NCBI GenBank assembly: GCA_964036665.1 | Contig: OZ038531.1 | Span: 7,130,168-7,194,167 of the forward strand | Source of the DNA: Gordius sp. MW1 | Lineage: Eukaryota > Nematomorpha > Gordioida > Gordea > Gordiidae | DNA length: 64,000 nt | Direction: 5' to 3' | Part shown: one piece after another, positions 1 through 11,958 of the stretch | Layout of the letters: each line of letters begins with the position of its first letter | Position numbering within the stretch: position 1 is the stretch's first letter | Notes under the pieces: generated by a model | The model's input: the letters and a program-made list of their open reading frames with translations, nothing else | What the model was told of the DNA's origin: nothing | Databases searched by the model: none | Made by a program: the position numbers and the translations under genes

Positions 1-810
1 ACAAAACTCAACAAAATTCTAAAGATAGTCTGCAATATTTTCTACCCGGAGGTAATTAGCAACGTCAACCTCTGGACCCTTTGTAAAATCCCTCCCTTAA
101 ATACATAATCATTTCTCGGAAATGGAACTTTCTGGCACATCAGTCTAGACGGAGTGGTATTACCATATGTCTGAGATCTATTTTTTGGGGACCCCCGCAA
201 TTACGAAACCGCAAATGCAGAGGAAGCTGGATATACCAAACCTTTCAGCAACTCCGGTCCCTCAACCACGATTGGAATTCAATACTCCCTATAATGCAAG
301 ACAGGACGGAGTGGAAAACCTTCTCTTCGTCCCACTTTCCCAAGTCGTACCCTCCCGTGACGAGATAAATACTACTTCCTTCGTACCTAGCGCCACAGCC
401 CGACCACTCTGTCAATGGGAATATCGTATTCATTATATATATTATTTGTATTTTTTATTTTTTTTGTTGAATTGGGGTTACTAATCCATTTTATATATAC
501 ATATACTAACACACTAACCTACTAACAAATGAACACGTAACCTGGTTATCGTGGCCCGAGATGTACCGCATAGGTGTCAGATGGGACTCAATCTTAGCTT
601 GCCGATTTAGCTAAGCTCTTGAATGTCACAGGGGCAAATACATACATACATACCATGCTGGGATAATAAAAATTTCAGCCGCAATGACGAAGTGGTCAGT
701 CTTTATGATCGGTTAGATGGTGCGAAAGTTTTTGATAATTCTGCGGTGTTTTAATTGGCATAAGATATGGTCTATTTGGGTACCGCGATGTGTTTCGTTT
801 TTTTGTTAGG
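1..810. other. No gene recognised; repeat-derived DNA
   Basis: A 105-codon open frame at 167-484 (+) matches nothing I recognise. Its upstream part has higher GC than the flanks, which would fit old retrotransposon DNA. Around 540-650 there is a stretch ending in a short run of CATA units, a kind of tail often seen at 3' ends of RTE-type LINEs. That is an inference from the tail only. No splice-supported exon was found. Confidence 0.4.
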
Positions 811-813
811 TAA

Positions 814-1390
814 TTAGACTGTCAAGGGGGAGATCGGTGAAGGTTGAAGAACCCATAAATTTGTGTTTGGCGCACCATTTTTTTTAAGAATTTTGCCATT
901 TCTATTGGGCGGTCCAATAGAGTTGGGTCCTATGCAGGAGGAGCTGTCATTGGCGTTACGTGTTAGGGATGAATTGAAGTCTCCTAAAATTATTTTTATA
1001 CTTTTAAAGTTTAGATTCATTTCGTGTTGAATGTTAAGGAAGAAGGCTTCCGCAGACTAAAGTTTTTTAAGGAAGGGGGAGCATAGACATTGAAAATGGA
1101 AAGGATTCGATTTTTAATAATTACGTGGGCTATGATCAAGCGGTTGTTGACAAAGTACTTTTTACTTTGAGGGTTTTTTTAATGAAAATACCGACACCGG
1201 TTGCAGGTTCATTTCCACGTTCGGAGGCATAAAAATGGTATTCATTGACGGGGACTTTTTTACACTGCGAATATCAGGTCTGTTGAACGCAAAAATTTTG
1301 AAAGTTGTGTAGGGCAGCGAAGGTTGTAAGCGTCTGTAAAATCCCAGGGTCGTTCAGCGATTGGACATTCAGGGAAGCAACGTTAAGCCG
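814..1390 (-). pseudogene. LINE ORF2 endonuclease remnant
   Basis: Read on the minus strand, the start of this segment carries a phrase like LNVASLNVQSLN, which resembles the opening beta strand of exonuclease-endonuclease-phosphatase (EEP) domains of non-LTR retrotransposons. About 400 bases further on comes ILGDFNSSL, matching the conserved GDFN motif of these endonucleases, then a glycine/asparagine-rich stretch as in RTE/CR1 elements. At least one in-frame stop and frame changes separate the two parts, and no reverse transcriptase follows downstream. I read it as a decayed ORF2 N-terminal fragment. The family is not determined. Confidence 0.55.
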
Positions 1391-1942
1391 CATAATTGAG
1401 GAAATATAGTAAGACTCGTTTTTTAGTAAAAGGTATAATTTCTATCTTAGTAGTGGTGAGAGCAAGGGGTTGGTTGTTTCCAATTTTGTTAGAACCAGGG
1501 GGCTTAAAGATATTTCTAAGCGACAGGGTCATATACTGTTAAATGAAGACTATTCTTTAAAGGTTTTTTTTATTTAGTGTTAAAGAATACTCCAGTTAGT
1601 TTTAATAACACCCTTATGTTTAACAGATTATATGACTTTTATTTTTAATTGTTAAATGAACAGACATTATCATATGTAATGCCAAAGAAAAATTTTAAAA
1701 GCTGCACTTAGTGTTAAGGAATTCTCCAGTTAGTTTGAATAACATCCTTATATTTAACAGATTATGTGACTTGTATTTTTAATTGTTAAATGAACGAACT
1801 TTATAATATGTAATGCCAAGAAAAATTTAAAAAGCTGCAGACTCAACATTCCAAGCACGTGGGTTTTGGGGGATTGTTTCGTTTTCGACTGTTAGTCGGG
1901 GCGGCCCTATGTTTGTATGTTTAGAACCTACATATCTATTTT

Positions 1943-2720
1943 GATATCATCATAGATGATAATGAAAGTTCAAGTGAGGAAGATATTATTTTAACAAGTG
2001 AACATGACTCAGAGAGTGAAGAAGAGATCATGAATCATCCCAAAAAATATTTATATGGTAGCAATAGCTAATTTAGATTAATTTTATAATTTGTAGGTAA
2101 GGATGGTACAAAATGGCATCAGACTAATCAAGCCAATCTTCCAAACCAATAAGAATATAACTATGGATAATTGATTCGCCAGTTTTGATCTGACAAAACA
2201 TCTATTGATAAACCACTCACTAACTTCAGTTGGCACCTTGAAGAAAAACAAAAGACAAATTCCTCATGATTTTTGTGAAATAAAAAATAAATCTGTATTG
2301 TCAAGCACATTTGCTTTTAAAGAAAACTTAACGATGGTATCTTATATACCAAAAAAAACAAGTAATACTACTATTACCATTACACTATGACAATAAAATA
2401 GATCCATCAGCAGACAACACTCTAAAGCCAGAAATTATATCTTTTTATAATATGACAAAGGGCAGAGTTGATGTTGTAGATCAACTCTGTGCAGCTTAAA
2501 TGGGTGGACTTAATAATAATTTGAATATGCCTAGGGAAATCAAGGAGTCTATCAGAAAAATCCTCAGCATAAAGGATGAATCTCCTCCCAAAGGGTTAAA
2601 AAGATCCAGATGTACCTTTTGTACAAGAGGCCAAGATAGAAAAACCAAACTAACTTGTAAAAATTGCTCCAAATTTGTTTGCCCAAGCCACATGACAGTA
2701 TTTTGTGAAAATTGTACCTA
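1943..2720 (+). pseudogene. Decayed piggyBac transposase
   Basis: Pieces of a PGBD/piggyBac transposase lie in order. First is an acidic, serine-rich N-terminus (1943-2057), whose frame continues across an intron-like GT-AG gap into GKDGTKWHQT. Next is an NITMDN stretch with a TGA where family members have tryptophan, then VGTLKKNKRQIP and SYIPKK. After a frame change comes NMTKGRVDVVDQLC, and finally the cysteine-rich C-terminal domain (about 2605-2720) with CTFC, CKNC and CENC pairs. Most of the central catalytic region is missing, so it cannot encode an active enzyme. The right end of the element is near 3109. Confidence 0.8.
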
Positions 2721-2819
2721 GAAAATGTAACTACTTTTTAAATGTTTGTATTTTTTTATATCATCATATGTTTGTGTAATTATATTTTTTATGCATTTCA
2801 AACTTTCTTTTAATAAAAA

Positions 2820-3109
2820 ATTATTTTAATTTTGATTTATTTTATGGTATATGATGTTAAGAGGTAAAATGAGGCGAGGCATTGAAATTAAAAAAAAAAA
2901 TAGGGCTTCAGAAAAATGTTAATAATTTTTGTAATGTTGTTTAATCATTTATCAAAATTTAAACCATCAATTAAGAGTTTTTTAAAAACATATATTTAAA
3001 ATCTGAGATAATTTCAATTAATAGTTCGAAGTTATAAGAAGTTAAAAAATGGCAAATGTACCCCACGAATGCTCTCGCGTTCGGGATTTTCAGGAATGCT
3101 CTTGAGGGT
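2820..3109 (+). mobile_element. 3' terminal region of the piggyBac element
   Basis: The stretch ends with an inverted subterminal pair (GAATGCTCTCGCGTTC and GAATGCTCTTGAGGG) directly before GTAA, a degraded TTAA site. The same block, on the other strand, forms the left half of the 605-bp TTAA-flanked element at 62,556-63,160. Shared segments include the ATGATGTTAAGAG and CAGAAAAATGTTAATAA regions. This marks the right end of the decayed piggyBac copy. I could not find its left end. Confidence 0.6.
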
Positions 3110-5135
3110 AATCTTTATTTTGAGTTAAGGAACTAGATTAACTTCAATATAAACTTTCTTATTTCTAGTCAATCAAGATTTGTTAAAGTTTCAAGTTATA
3201 TTTGAAAACAGTGAAGAAATACGCCACTTGGTGTCTTGCAACAATAAACACGTTCTATAAATTTTAACTAATTCAGTGTTTCATATGCAATAAGTCATAA
3301 ATTTTTTCTGAAATTTATACTTTTTTGGCCTAACTTAAAGTATAAAAGTTTGAAAGTCCAATTTTAGCCAGCCCGCATTTTAAATTTAGTTTGTTCAAAG
3401 ATAGATTTATTTAGCATATAAAATCTAAATTCAACATTGCACTTAACATTTATAAATCTTAATATACGTTCCAAATAGATTATATACTGTAGGCATTAGC
3501 TGCAGGGAGTGTAGATATTATTGAAAAACAGTGCGTTAAAATAAAAAAGGGTTTTAGGTAAAAGGTTTTAGCAAGTTAAAGATATCGTTCAATTAGAATC
3601 TTAAATTCCAAAATGCGCTCATGATGACAAGTATATTAAATTCATTTAGAATTTGCTTAATTTCAAATCATTGGACGCTTTTTAGTATTAATCCCAATAA
3701 TTTAGTACATCACATAAATTTTAACTGCATTTTCTAAATTACCGTATAATTGTCTGCTGAATAATACCCATAAGTCGCATGCAAATAGATTTGACATGTC
3801 CGAACGTTTATAACGATATTACACAATAAAAGAAGCAAGGCCCTATAAACCACCTTATAATTTATATTAGCACAAAGCTTTATATAGAGGATCTTAAAAT
3901 TGGCACAAACGCAGTGGCGTAGCTAGCCTTTTTGCCTTGGGGGGGCTAAGCTGGTCAAATAGGGGGGGGGGACAGAAAAATTTTCCTACCCACACCTTTA
4001 AGAATAAAAAATATGTTTTGCCCCCCCCCCAATCCAAAACCTAAATACGACCATGGGTCAAATGCAATTAAAAAAATTTTCTTTCATAAACGTTGGACAA
4101 ACTTAAAATTCCGCTATTACTTTGTGTATTTTTTCTATTTATATCACACTAATATGTCCCCTCATGTTTATAGGGAATAAAATTTATTCATAAATAAAAC
4201 AAAGTGATGTAGTTAAAACAATGTAGAAAATTTCACATGGTATAATAAGTTTGTAAGGGTAAAAGTGGAACGGGGATATTGACAAGAAATCGTTGACATT
4301 TTAAAAAATAATGCAAATAGTTAAAAACTATATAACAAAGTTTTTATAAAAATTATTGCCACAACCCAAAGAATCTTGGCCATATATATAACAAATTTTA
4401 ATTTTACATATGCAATATTGGCAGCATTTTCAGGCAGCATTTATATCAGGAAAACAATGAGAACATTTAAAAGCCTTTTTTAGGTTAGATCCTCAAAAGG
4501 CGCAATCATAACATAAGATATAAAAAATTAATTATGAAATTAAGATTAGTATTTAGAAGTTATTGCCCCTTGATATTATAGATATATTTGCACAACCCCC
4601 CCCCCCCCTACACCACCTAAAAATTAAAAAGAACTAATAAATTTAACGGCTAAATGAACCTTAAAAATATTCTGTCAAAATTAAATGAATCAAAATTTTA
4701 TTTGACAATTTTAGATGAAATTAGAGATGTGAGATGCACAAAACAACTTAGCGTTTGTGTACATTTTGTTGAATTCAATGGCACACCAAAAGAAATTTTT
4801 TGGGGATTTATCCCTTGAAAGTTTGGATGCTTTAACAATTGTCTATAAAATTCAGGAATTTGTTATTAATATTAATTTATCAAACTTATGATGGGATATC
4901 ACTAAAAAAGGGGAAAAAATGGTGTACAAACAATTTTTTGGAAAATTATTGGCTCTATATGTGCATGTGGTACATAAAAATATGCAAGATATGTTAAACA
5001 ATAAGCATGTGAGATAAACAATTAAATTGAAACTAGGATGGAATTTTTGTAAATTAAATAATATTTTAATATATTTTGAAAGTGTTAAAAAGCTTAAAAC
5101 AAGTTTAAAAGCCCGGATAATTTTAAATATTAAAT

Positions 5136-6178
5136 TTAGTCTTTTAATAGTAGTTCATTAAGCCTTTTACTCGATGTTGTAAACGAATTTATAATATCAT
5201 CCGGGGGAATAACATTTATAAAGTCATGTTCTAAGCTCAATAAAGCTAAGGAAGATAACCTATCTTGTCCAATTGTGGAACGAAGATAAATTTTAATCCG
5301 TTTTAGCAGTGAGAACGATCTTTCGCATGAACCTGAAGTTATTGGGATAGTTAAAATTATTTTAAGCAAAATAATACAAGGAAACACTACTGAGGGCAAA
5401 ATTTTGATAAGTGAAAAAATATCATTGCATTTTATTTTATTTGAAGATAAAGAGTTATAATGTTTTACAAAAAATGTTGCTATATTTATTTCGCCGTCTT
5501 CCAGTTTTAATTCATAATGGTTAATTATTTCTGATAAAAGAGATTTATCGCAAAAGGATGAAGGGTTTAAACCTTCTAAGGGTGCGTCTTAATACGCGAT
5601 TTTGAATCTAGATTCAAAAAGCGAATGCATGTTGAAACATAGCCGCGTCTTAATACGAGCGTCACTTCATTTTTGTTTTGTTTTTGTGTTTTTGCGCGTA
5701 AAACAAATATTTATCCTCTAATTACGCTTATTAATGCATATTTATATGGTAATTGAACTAAAATTGTTGATTCCACGACATGTATATCCCATATTTAGAC
5801 AAACAAAAATATGGCGCCATGAAGTTAAATCGTATATTAAAACGGGCCCTAAGGACTTTAATAAATTACAATTAATTTCCGAAAATCTTATGTTTAATTC
5901 TGCTATTATTCTATCAATGATAGGATGATATAAATCAATTTTGAAATCAATTAATGAATTAGTCGATTCAAAAGAGTAAAATGTGTCATATTTTTTGGTT
6001 TTTTAATACGTTTAGAAGGTAATAAATCAAAAATTGCAGCTAAATCTTTTGCCTTATTATAAAGAATTTGATAGTGGTCCTCATTTCTAATATCATTTAA
6101 AGTTAATATTAGGCTATTAACCGTTGTAATTGCATTTATTAAACAAATATTTGGGCTTTGAAACTCGTTAATTAAAAC
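5136..6178 (-). pseudogene. hAT transposase, C-terminal half (ZMYM1-like group)
   Basis: Reading from 6178 downward, one frame gives an alpha-helical stretch (NAITTVNSLILTLNDIRNED), then a one-base slip near 5990, then PIIDRIIAELNIRF. The frame is next broken by a 270-bp insertion (5580-5849). It resumes at once as SLEGLNPSSFCDKSLLSE and runs to the hAT dimerisation domain with SGSCERSFSLLKRIK and RLSSLALLSLEH, ending in a stop at 5136. If the insertion and one TAA are removed the frame is continuous across the site, so it was coding when hit. The catalytic N-terminal part is missing. Confidence 0.8.
5580..5849. mobile_element. PIF/Harbinger-type MITE inside the hAT transposase
   Basis: A 270-bp segment starts GGGTGCGTCTTAATACGCG and ends with CGTATATTAAAACGGGCCC, imperfect inverted repeats. 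It is flanked on both sides by TAA (5577-5579 and 5850-5852), the 3-bp duplication typical of Harbinger elements. It interrupts the hAT reading frame. A relative with similar ends lies at 16,626-16,905. No coding capacity. Confidence 0.7.
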
Positions 6179-7308
6179 TTTTATTCAGAAACAATAATAA
6201 TAATCTTTATGTTGTTTTTTAATTAAGATAAAAAAAATAATGGTGGAAGGGGCCCAGGGGCCCACGATTTTTCCCTTGGGGGGGGGGCCCATGGGGCCCG
6301 GTTTTTGCTCTTGGGGGGGGCCCGGGCCCCCTGGGCCCCCCCCTAGCTACGCCACTGGCACAAAGATATTGTTGATAATTATTATAGGTATGCCACCTTG
6401 GCAAAATTTGCTCTATTTGCTTTTAGGGGTATATACTGGTATTCCAATAAATTAGCCTTTGCTCCCCGTATAATTTATCAAGTTGTTAAGGAGTTTTGAT
6501 AGAATAAAAGCAAATAAAATCTATTATCGAAAATTAATTTGTATTATTGCACCATTTGGAATATCAAAAAAGTGAATTGCTTAAAAAATGGAGCAGCCAC
6601 ATAAATATGAAATATAGATTAATAAGACAATTTATATATAACCTTAGGCGGAGCAAACAACGTTAAGAATTTAATATCGTATTCCCTTATTTATTTGGAC
6701 ATAAAAGGTTTACCCGTTTCAGTTATTTTCACATTTTATTATACTAGTATTGCAATATTTGTTAAGGTATTCTTACAAAGCATAAATATCCAGGGAACGA
6801 AATATATTCCACCATGCAAAGAATTTGATGTAGATCGAAGAATGTATTTTAATATTAAATATAACTTATAAATTTCTTACCTCGATCGATGCTTTAGAAA
6901 TAATAGAGCTAAACTCATGGACATTGGATTCAGAGGGGAGCAATAATGATCTAGGGAGAAGCAAAATGATAATTTTTGAAATTTTAACCAAAATTGTATG
7001 AAATTTTTAAGATTTTATGGATTTAGAGAGGGGCAGTTGCCCTCCATGTCACCCCATAGTTAAATTATTTTAATTAAATTTATGTGAAATTTACAATTAT
7101 TCGGTTTAAAAGGTTGGAACTCAAACCGTTTAACCTCTATTCATCCAAATACAAATATAATCTGAAAAAGTATATTATCATACTTGTAATAATTTATCAG
7201 AATTTATTATAAAATGGTAAAAAAGGTACAATATTGACATTCACTCGGCCAAGGAAATTAAATTTAAAACACAAAATACAAACCTGACAATTAATATAGA
7301 TATTCAAA

Positions 7309-7471
7309 CATGGGCGTAGCCAGGAGGCAGGCCCCCCCCCTTAAATGACGAAAAAAAAAATTTCCAATGCAAAAACCTTTCAAAATTACAAAAATTTATG
7401 TTTTGCCCCTCCATAATCAAACTTTTAAACGTTTTGCCCCCCCCCTAATCCTAAACCTAGCTACGCCTATG
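7309..7471. mobile_element. hAT-type MITE (CATGGGCGTAGC family), copy 1
   Basis: It begins CATGGGCGTAGCCAGG, ends with CTAGCTACGCCTATG, and is flanked by a perfect 8-bp duplication TATTCAAA (7301-7308, 7472-7479). C-rich runs sit just inside the ends, as in the other copies of the family. Length 163 bp, non-coding. Confidence 0.85.
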
Positions 7472-7659
7472 TATTCAAATTTATTAAAGAGTGACTGTCA
7501 CTTTATTAAATGGGTACTAAAATAATGCAACCACCTACAATTGCAGTTCCCATGCAGTTGAGTTAGTTACATTTGCTTTTTAAAAAAAGTAACTAGTTCC
7601 AAGAATTAGTTACATGTAACTAGTCAATTTAAAGCTCTGATTGTTCACATAGGAATCGT

Positions 7660-8060
7660 AGACAAGTAAAGGCTGGCCTAACCGCTGCACGGCCTCGGGC
7701 GTGCCGGGCAACATGATTAGACTTTCTAGCTGGCCCGGGCGGGCACTCTAACAAGATTTGGGCTATTCGGGTTCAAGAAAAAAATTTTATATAGTAAATT
7801 ATTTTTTTTCGTGCATTATTTTGTCACTCTTTTGATTTTATAATATTTATTTGTCATATTTCTTATCCAAACTAGAATTGGATCCAAAATTATTACATGT
7901 AGTATATAACAAAATTATCGGCAATCATTTTGGATCGAGCATTCCGGGCAACTCTAATTCGGGCGTGATCGGGCGGACACTTAAAAGGGTTCGGGCGAAC
8001 TCGGGCAGCAATTTAGCTAAAAATTGGACCTGGCCGGGTATGGGCAGAAATATTTGAACA
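7660..8060. repeat. GC-rich dispersed repeat, copy 1
   Basis: A block of CGGGC-rich sequence at each side of an AT-rich core (about 7690-7770 and 7950-8045). Most of the same arrangement, in the same orientation, recurs at about 50,940-51,360. Shared landmarks include a CCCGGGCGGGCAC-like segment, a TTATTTTGTCA core and GGACCTGGCCGGG near the far end. The repeat stands out sharply from the AT-rich surroundings. Its class is unknown. Confidence 0.6.
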
Positions 8061-11000
8061 AATCTAACCTCTGATAGGAATATGTATCTATATAATTACT
8101 CTACCTATTTGTACCTTTTATAATACCTGTGCTCTTTTTCGCATATGTTTCAACCATATACATTAACAAGTGGGGTGTAATCACTTTCCCCACTCATACT
8201 AGTTTTTAGTGTCTACTGTTTCTATCCATTAGCCTGTCTAACAACATTCACTTTATTTTATATTATTTTTAATTTCATCTTTACTTTCTCTGCTCCTTAA
8301 AAATGGACCCATATGGCCCTAAATATAGTGTTCCTTTTCCTCTTACTCATTTTATCACTCCACCCCAATCATTTTTGATACAGATTTTACATATAAAGGA
8401 TTGATAATCATTAATTAACCATAAAGTATTTAGTTGGTCAATACTCAGCTAAAATTTAAATTTATTAATTAGACGGAATGAAGACAGGGAGAATAAAGCC
8501 TCGATTGCAATAGGATCAGCCTATCTTGCTTTATTGATCTTATAAATTTTAGCATGACAAGAAGTATATAACATCTTAATTCAAACCCGTTTAATTGTGT
8601 TATAAATAAAATAAGGTTAAATATTTTTAAGACTCATCAATTCATTATTGTTAAAGATCAATAAACAAAAAGTCTTATTTACTGAAATTTTACCTATAAA
8701 GGGACAAAATTTATTAGTTAAACGCCTCGAAAAATTTTTTTAAAATTTTTTTTTAATTCAATTGTTTAAAGATATATGCTAGTCAATAATTATTTAACCC
8801 CGTTTTTGACCTAATTTTTTATGAATTGGTTTAAATCATTCAGTCTACTTATAAATGCTTTTTAAGTTTATAGTAAAAATTACTTATAGAAGCATATTTC
8901 AGAATTTTTAATTAATTTTGCCGTTTCAAGTTGAAGTTCTTGTTACTTGTTGCAAACTTTTACAATTAATAACCTTATATAAATAAATGACCGTATTTTA
9001 TATAAGGCATATAGAGTTGTTATGTTCCTCAAAAGAAGGAACTGATACCAGTTCACCGCTCTCTAGATCAGTTTCGTGTTCATATTTTATCAACACCTGA
9101 TATTTGAATTAATATAATTGAAAAGTATGACATAACACATTTTATAAATATATTGAGAAGAATCTTAAGTTATGTCACTAATTTGGAGATACATAATATA
9201 CTTTTCCCCAAAATGCACACCTAACCTCAAATATATTGTAAATGGTTTAAGCAATATCCTAACTTGACTTTTTTAAAATTATATAAGCTGCAATTTGCAA
9301 ATATTGTGTTTTAGCTGGTAAAAGAAATATAGATCCCATCAAGAACTAAAGACCCTTTCACAATTTATGCCTCAACAATTGTTAATTCATCTGAAAAATA
9401 TTAATTTCTTTAAATGCCATTGATATAAAACATTCACTTAAAATATATATTTTAATAAAAAAGAATCAATTGTACTATAATGTCATAATATAATTTAATT
9501 AATAGATTTAAATTGTAAAAATCATTGTATACATGGAAACAATTATTTTTGTGGCAAATAAAAAATTGATTGCACTAAGAAATTACACAAAGAGAATCCT
9601 TGTGTATAATATCTTTTTGTAAAGTCATTATATATGACATAGATTTTATATCTAATTTGTAAGTTATTTTATTACATTAAAAAGATCAAATAAAATGTAA
9701 AAAATTTTATGATTTATAAAACCCCCTCCCCTCACAATTGGAATCCTGCTTACCCCATGCCTTTTTATACGGCCCCATTCATTGCCCAACATTTAAATTT
9801 TGAGTTGTATCAGAATATAATGTAGGTTTTAGTTATCTGAGAAATTAGAATATCAAGATTTTATGGCTTAAAATCGGCTATAGATTTGTTATTTATTTAT
9901 ACATAAATTATAGATGTCCTTTTGTAGATGATACAAAATTAATAAAATTATAAAAAAGCGAATTTTTTCCTTATTTACGCCTTGTGCATTATGCTCCTTA
10001 GAACTCATACATATAATTTAAATGTTTTTTAATTTTATATGGAAAAGCACCAAATTTTTCATGTAACACAGTCTAATAAAAATAGATAATTGCTAAAATT
10101 AACTCGACTTTTATAGGCTCTAAAGGTGGAAGTTAAGGGCGAGAAGGGGCGGGTACGGTATTAAAAATTTTAGACGGGAAGTGGTAAGTTATCATGAGTA
10201 CCGTGCGTATCATATATAAATTTAAAATTAATAAATATTTTATGAATAAGTAAATAAGATTTCAAGGGGATAACGAGTAGTTTTTGAATAATTTTAAGGC
10301 AAAAATGGTCAAATGTAATATAAACATTCTCCCCACATTGTTCCCTCACCCAAACACAATCAAAAATTAAAAATGTTCATAGATTCGATACCAATCAAAA
10401 GTTTGAAAGTGATTACGTGTATACCACGGTGCCTATATTAAGATACATTTTTGAGATGCCTAGTAGTTAAGAATTATGGTGTCTATGCATTGTCTAAATC
10501 ATTTTATAACTAAACAACAAGGGAATTTATATCAAATGTTAAAAATATTCCGAACCCGACCACCAAAATTATTTTAGCGTTGACCATCCGACCTACCATT
10601 TTGACCCTTTCCCTATTGAGCTCGTTCGGCACTCTGTTTTGTAGAAAATTGTCGACCCGCCCAAGATAGAAAAATAGCTAATCAAATATTTTCACATACC
10701 CAACAAATTTTATAGATTAGTGCCAAAATAAATACAAGAAGTTTAATTGATTATTAGAAAATAAAGTAAGTCATTATATTATCATGTAGTAGACATTACT
10801 TTTTTTTAATGAACTAGGGCTTAATTGTTAAATGGGTCATTTTGAAACCACTTGAAAAATAATCAGTAGGGTAATACTCGATTAGACCTCATTTTTTGTT
10901 AACCATAACGTTTAATATTGAAGGTAATTTTAAGAAATATAATATTGTGTTTTCGACCCAGAGTTTAAAATATGTTGATGGAAGGATAAACTGTGTTTTA

Positions 11001-11958
11001 AGTTTACTTTTGTCCAATCATCAATTTATTTGTTTTATAATATAAGGAGGAGATAACAATCAAACCTTTAAAGACGAATAGTTTTAATTTTATCCTTCTG
11101 ATAAGATTAAGTGACAAAAATTAAATTAGAATAGCCAAGTTATAAGCTTTATAATAATATGTAACAATCCTTTTGTTGCAGATAATTTACATCTTTTTTA
11201 ATCTAAATTTCGGGGCAAGAAGCACTGCAAAATCATTAAATTTTATGGATGTAATCATGGGGGGGGACAGGGTAGGGCGGATACCCCCCTTTAAATCCAA
11301 TAATTTGCTGATTTTTATTAAATTATGTTTAAAATTTCAAGAAATGGTTATTTTGCCCCTCCCTAAATCATTATTATCCCCTCTAACTCCAATGCTGGAT
11401 ACGCCCATGTTTAATTAGGTTGTAAATACTGTCCCCGTTTGGGGAATAGTATTATGAGGTGATAGACTAAGACATTTTTGACCAATATTACCCAAAACTT
11501 TACGATAATAAATGGACACGATAGTTAGTTGCAGTTTTGTAAATCCTATATAATCTTGCCTTTTTAAAATGTTTAAACAGGGATCACCAGGCTTTACCTC
11601 ATATTGCAGATTATAAATAGTTTTACATAATAAATTGACTAAAATCGATCATTAGATTTAAACATAGTGGAATGTTAAATGTTTTTTTAAATCTAAAAAC
11701 AAATTTTAGCAAGTCATAAAAAATAATTGCTCTAACAATTTGTGTGAAAACTTATTAACAGTCCAAAAACAAATTGGTATAATAATATTTAAACTGTTAC
11801 CTTAAATAATTAACTACGCTTTTCGAATTTTTTTTTATTTTAGGTTAATTATCTTCTAATCTAAGCTAATCAATGTGTTTCGAAAAATGAGCAAAAAGCA
11901 GGTTTAAATTTAGAAATAATATCTTAATAATTATAGAAATCTCTTAGGTATTTTTCAG
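8061..11958. other. Long AT-rich stretch without a recognised gene
   Basis: No exon, tRNA or transposon domain was recognised on either strand. A possible hAT-type right end (GGATACGCCCATG near 11,400), preceded by a G-rich segment at 11,258-11,290, suggests a damaged MITE. The first exon or exons of WDR46 should lie in the last part of this stretch, but I could not identify them. Confidence 0.4.

Larger units (their letters stand above)
3912..6357 (-). mobile_element. hAT DNA transposon, internally deleted, with nested MITE
   Basis: The ends are inverted repeats, CAGTGGCGTAGCTAG at 3912 and CTAGCTACGCCACTG ending at 6357. Eight-base flanks GCACAAAC (3903-3910) and GCACAAAG (6358-6365) differ at one base, as expected for a hAT 8-bp target duplication (with one extra G at 3911). 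G/C runs lie next to both ends. The C-terminal half of a hAT transposase lies inside on the minus strand. The N-terminal zinc-finger region is absent, so the copy is defective. Confidence 0.8.

Noticed and set aside
167..484. 105-codon open frame as a gene
   Set aside because: No domain, no splice context and no family resemblance; it lies beside retrotransposon debris.
6219..6455. Overlapping proline/glycine-rich open frames on both strands
   Set aside because: They lie in the G/C-run terminus of the hAT element and are produced by base composition.
11887..11901. ATGAGCAAAAAGCAG as the WDR46 start exon
   Set aside because: It is followed by a GT donor, but its phase does not join with the frame of the exon at 11,959.
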